Source: CAVQCX01 sp963711095 (lineage in GTDB: Bacteria > Pseudomonadota > Gammaproteobacteria > Chromatiales > Chromatiaceae). Taken from it: 64,000 nt of DNA. This document shows, in pieces, positions 63,473-64,000 of this stretch. Where the stretch lies: positions 124,001 to 188,000 of the forward strand of contig CAVQCX010000018.1 in the NCBI GenBank assembly GCA_963711095.1. The letters run 5' to 3'. The position numbers and the translations under genes were made by a program. Numbering within the stretch: the stretch's first letter is position 1; each line of letters begins with the position of its first letter. The notes beneath the pieces are model-generated. The model ran no database searches. It was not told where the DNA came from and saw only the letters and a list, made by a program, of their open reading frames with translations.

Positions 63473-64000
63473 GAGCGAGCCCCTCCGCGCCGGGCCAGGC
63501 CCGGCAGCATGCCGGTCAACACGCCGTCGCGGTCCCGGAAATGGTGCTTGAGGGCCGCCGCCACATGCAGGCTCAGGGCGACGGCCAGCAGCCAGAACAG
63601 CGCCAGATGCACCGCCTCGGCGCCATGCTGAACGCCCTTGCTCGGTCCGACCAGGCTCGGCACCGGCAGCACCCAGAACCACTTCAAGGGAAAGTTCGCG
63701 GCGGAGTTGATGATCCAGCCGCTCAAAGGCATGAGCAGCAGGATCAGGTAGAGCGCCAGGTGGCTCACCCCGGCAAGGCGCCGCTCCCAGGCCCGCATGC
63801 TGGCAGGGAATGCGGGCCGAGGATCGAGCAGCCGCCACGCGACTCTCAGCGCCGTCAGCGCCAACACTGTCAGCCCGAGCGACTTGTGCCAGACGAACAG
63901 CTCGATCTTGGTCGGTGACAGGCGCCAGCTGACCGCCACCCACCCGAGCACCATGAGTGCGAAGATCATCAGGGCGCTAAGCCAGTGCAGTCCAACGGCC
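63469..64000 (-). CDS. Cytochrome b561 family protein (5' end outside window)
   Basis: The 3' part (177 residues) of a four-helix di-haem b cytochrome. The visible frame begins VGLHWLSALMIFALMVLGWV (first haem His), then VWHKSLGLTVLALTALRVAW (second), SHLALYLILLLMPLSGWIIN and a late VHLALFWLLAVALSLHVAAA, giving the four haem His. It continues past the window edge. It probably passes electrons to or from ubiquinone in the inner membrane, with the two YceI proteins downstream. Confidence 0.9.
   Translation of the reverse strand, partial: AVGLHWLSALMIFALMVLGWVAVSWRLSPTKIELFVWHKSLGLTVLALTALRVAWRLLDPRPAFPASMRAWERRLAGVSHLALYLILLLMPLSGWIINSAANFPLKWFWVLPVPSLVGPSKGVQHGAEAVHLALFWLLAVALSLHVAAALKHHFRDRDGVLTGMLPGLARRGGARS

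Overview
The window is high-GC chromosomal DNA from a gammaproteobacterium, most likely of the Chromatiales (purple sulfur bacterium type). This is inferred from gene order and from protein similarity recognised by eye. Supporting blocks are lptG-lptF divergent from pepA-holC; the long run rpsB-tsf-pyrH-frr-uppS-cdsA-dxr-rseP-bamA-skp-lpxD-fabZ-lpxA-lpxB-rnhB; and the divergent map-glnD followed by dapC-dapD-arsC-like. A nifQ-like remnant fits a nitrogen-fixing lineage.

Layout. 1-3.5 kb: a PAS sensor histidine kinase (cut by the window edge), a PilZ protein and an RDD membrane protein. 3.5-8.7 kb: lptG/lptF (minus) divergent from pepA-holC and a small acidic protein. 8.9-12.6 kb: a Cys-motif protein, parC and a DUF4399-type secreted protein. 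13-14.7 kb: an unusual class III adenylate cyclase fused to a receiver domain and two histidine-box domains. 14.9-20.1 kb: a DUF599-type membrane protein, an old-yellow-enzyme reductase, and a molybdenum hydroxylase pair with a MocA-like cytidylyltransferase; the small iron-sulfur subunit has a frameshifted start.

20.1-31.4 kb is an accessory, decaying region. It holds a class 3 lipase, a lone periplasmic dCache protein, fragments of glycosyltransferases and of a PaaK-like ligase, an AlkB-type membrane hydroxylase between two broken copies of a REP-associated (Y1, RAYT) transposase, a NifQ-like fragment, a truncated FG-GAP protein and many short repeats (GGGGACAGTAT-, GGGGTCA- and GACAGATCTA-type motifs). 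One transposase remnant is interrupted by a 260-bp AT-rich, hairpin-rich insert.

31.4-36.7 kb: zwf, a DUF1439-type lipoprotein, an MFS transporter and two small envelope or unknown proteins. 36.8-51.4 kb: the envelope and translation run, covering lipid A synthesis, outer-membrane protein assembly, isoprenoid and phospholipid precursors, ribosome recycling and EF-Ts. rpsB and map have back-to-back sigma-70-like promoters. 51.7-59.7 kb: map, glnD, a secreted coiled-coil protein, a glyoxalase-fold protein, dapC, dapD and an ArsC-like protein. 59.8-64 kb: a CAP-domain protein with a regular cysteine repeat, a HIT protein, two YceI proteins and a cytochrome b561 cut by the window edge.

I see no rRNA, tRNA, prophage or CRISPR array. 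The most unusual items are: (i) four REP elements alternating with three copies of the last 27 codons of dapD; (ii) a four-fold 9-residue repeat in a predicted surface loop of BamA; (iii) the cyclase with two kinase-like histidine boxes but no kinase domain; (iv) a C-x14-C-x18-type repeat array in the CAP protein; (v) the transposase-flanked AlkB gene. None of these is proven to be a new system.
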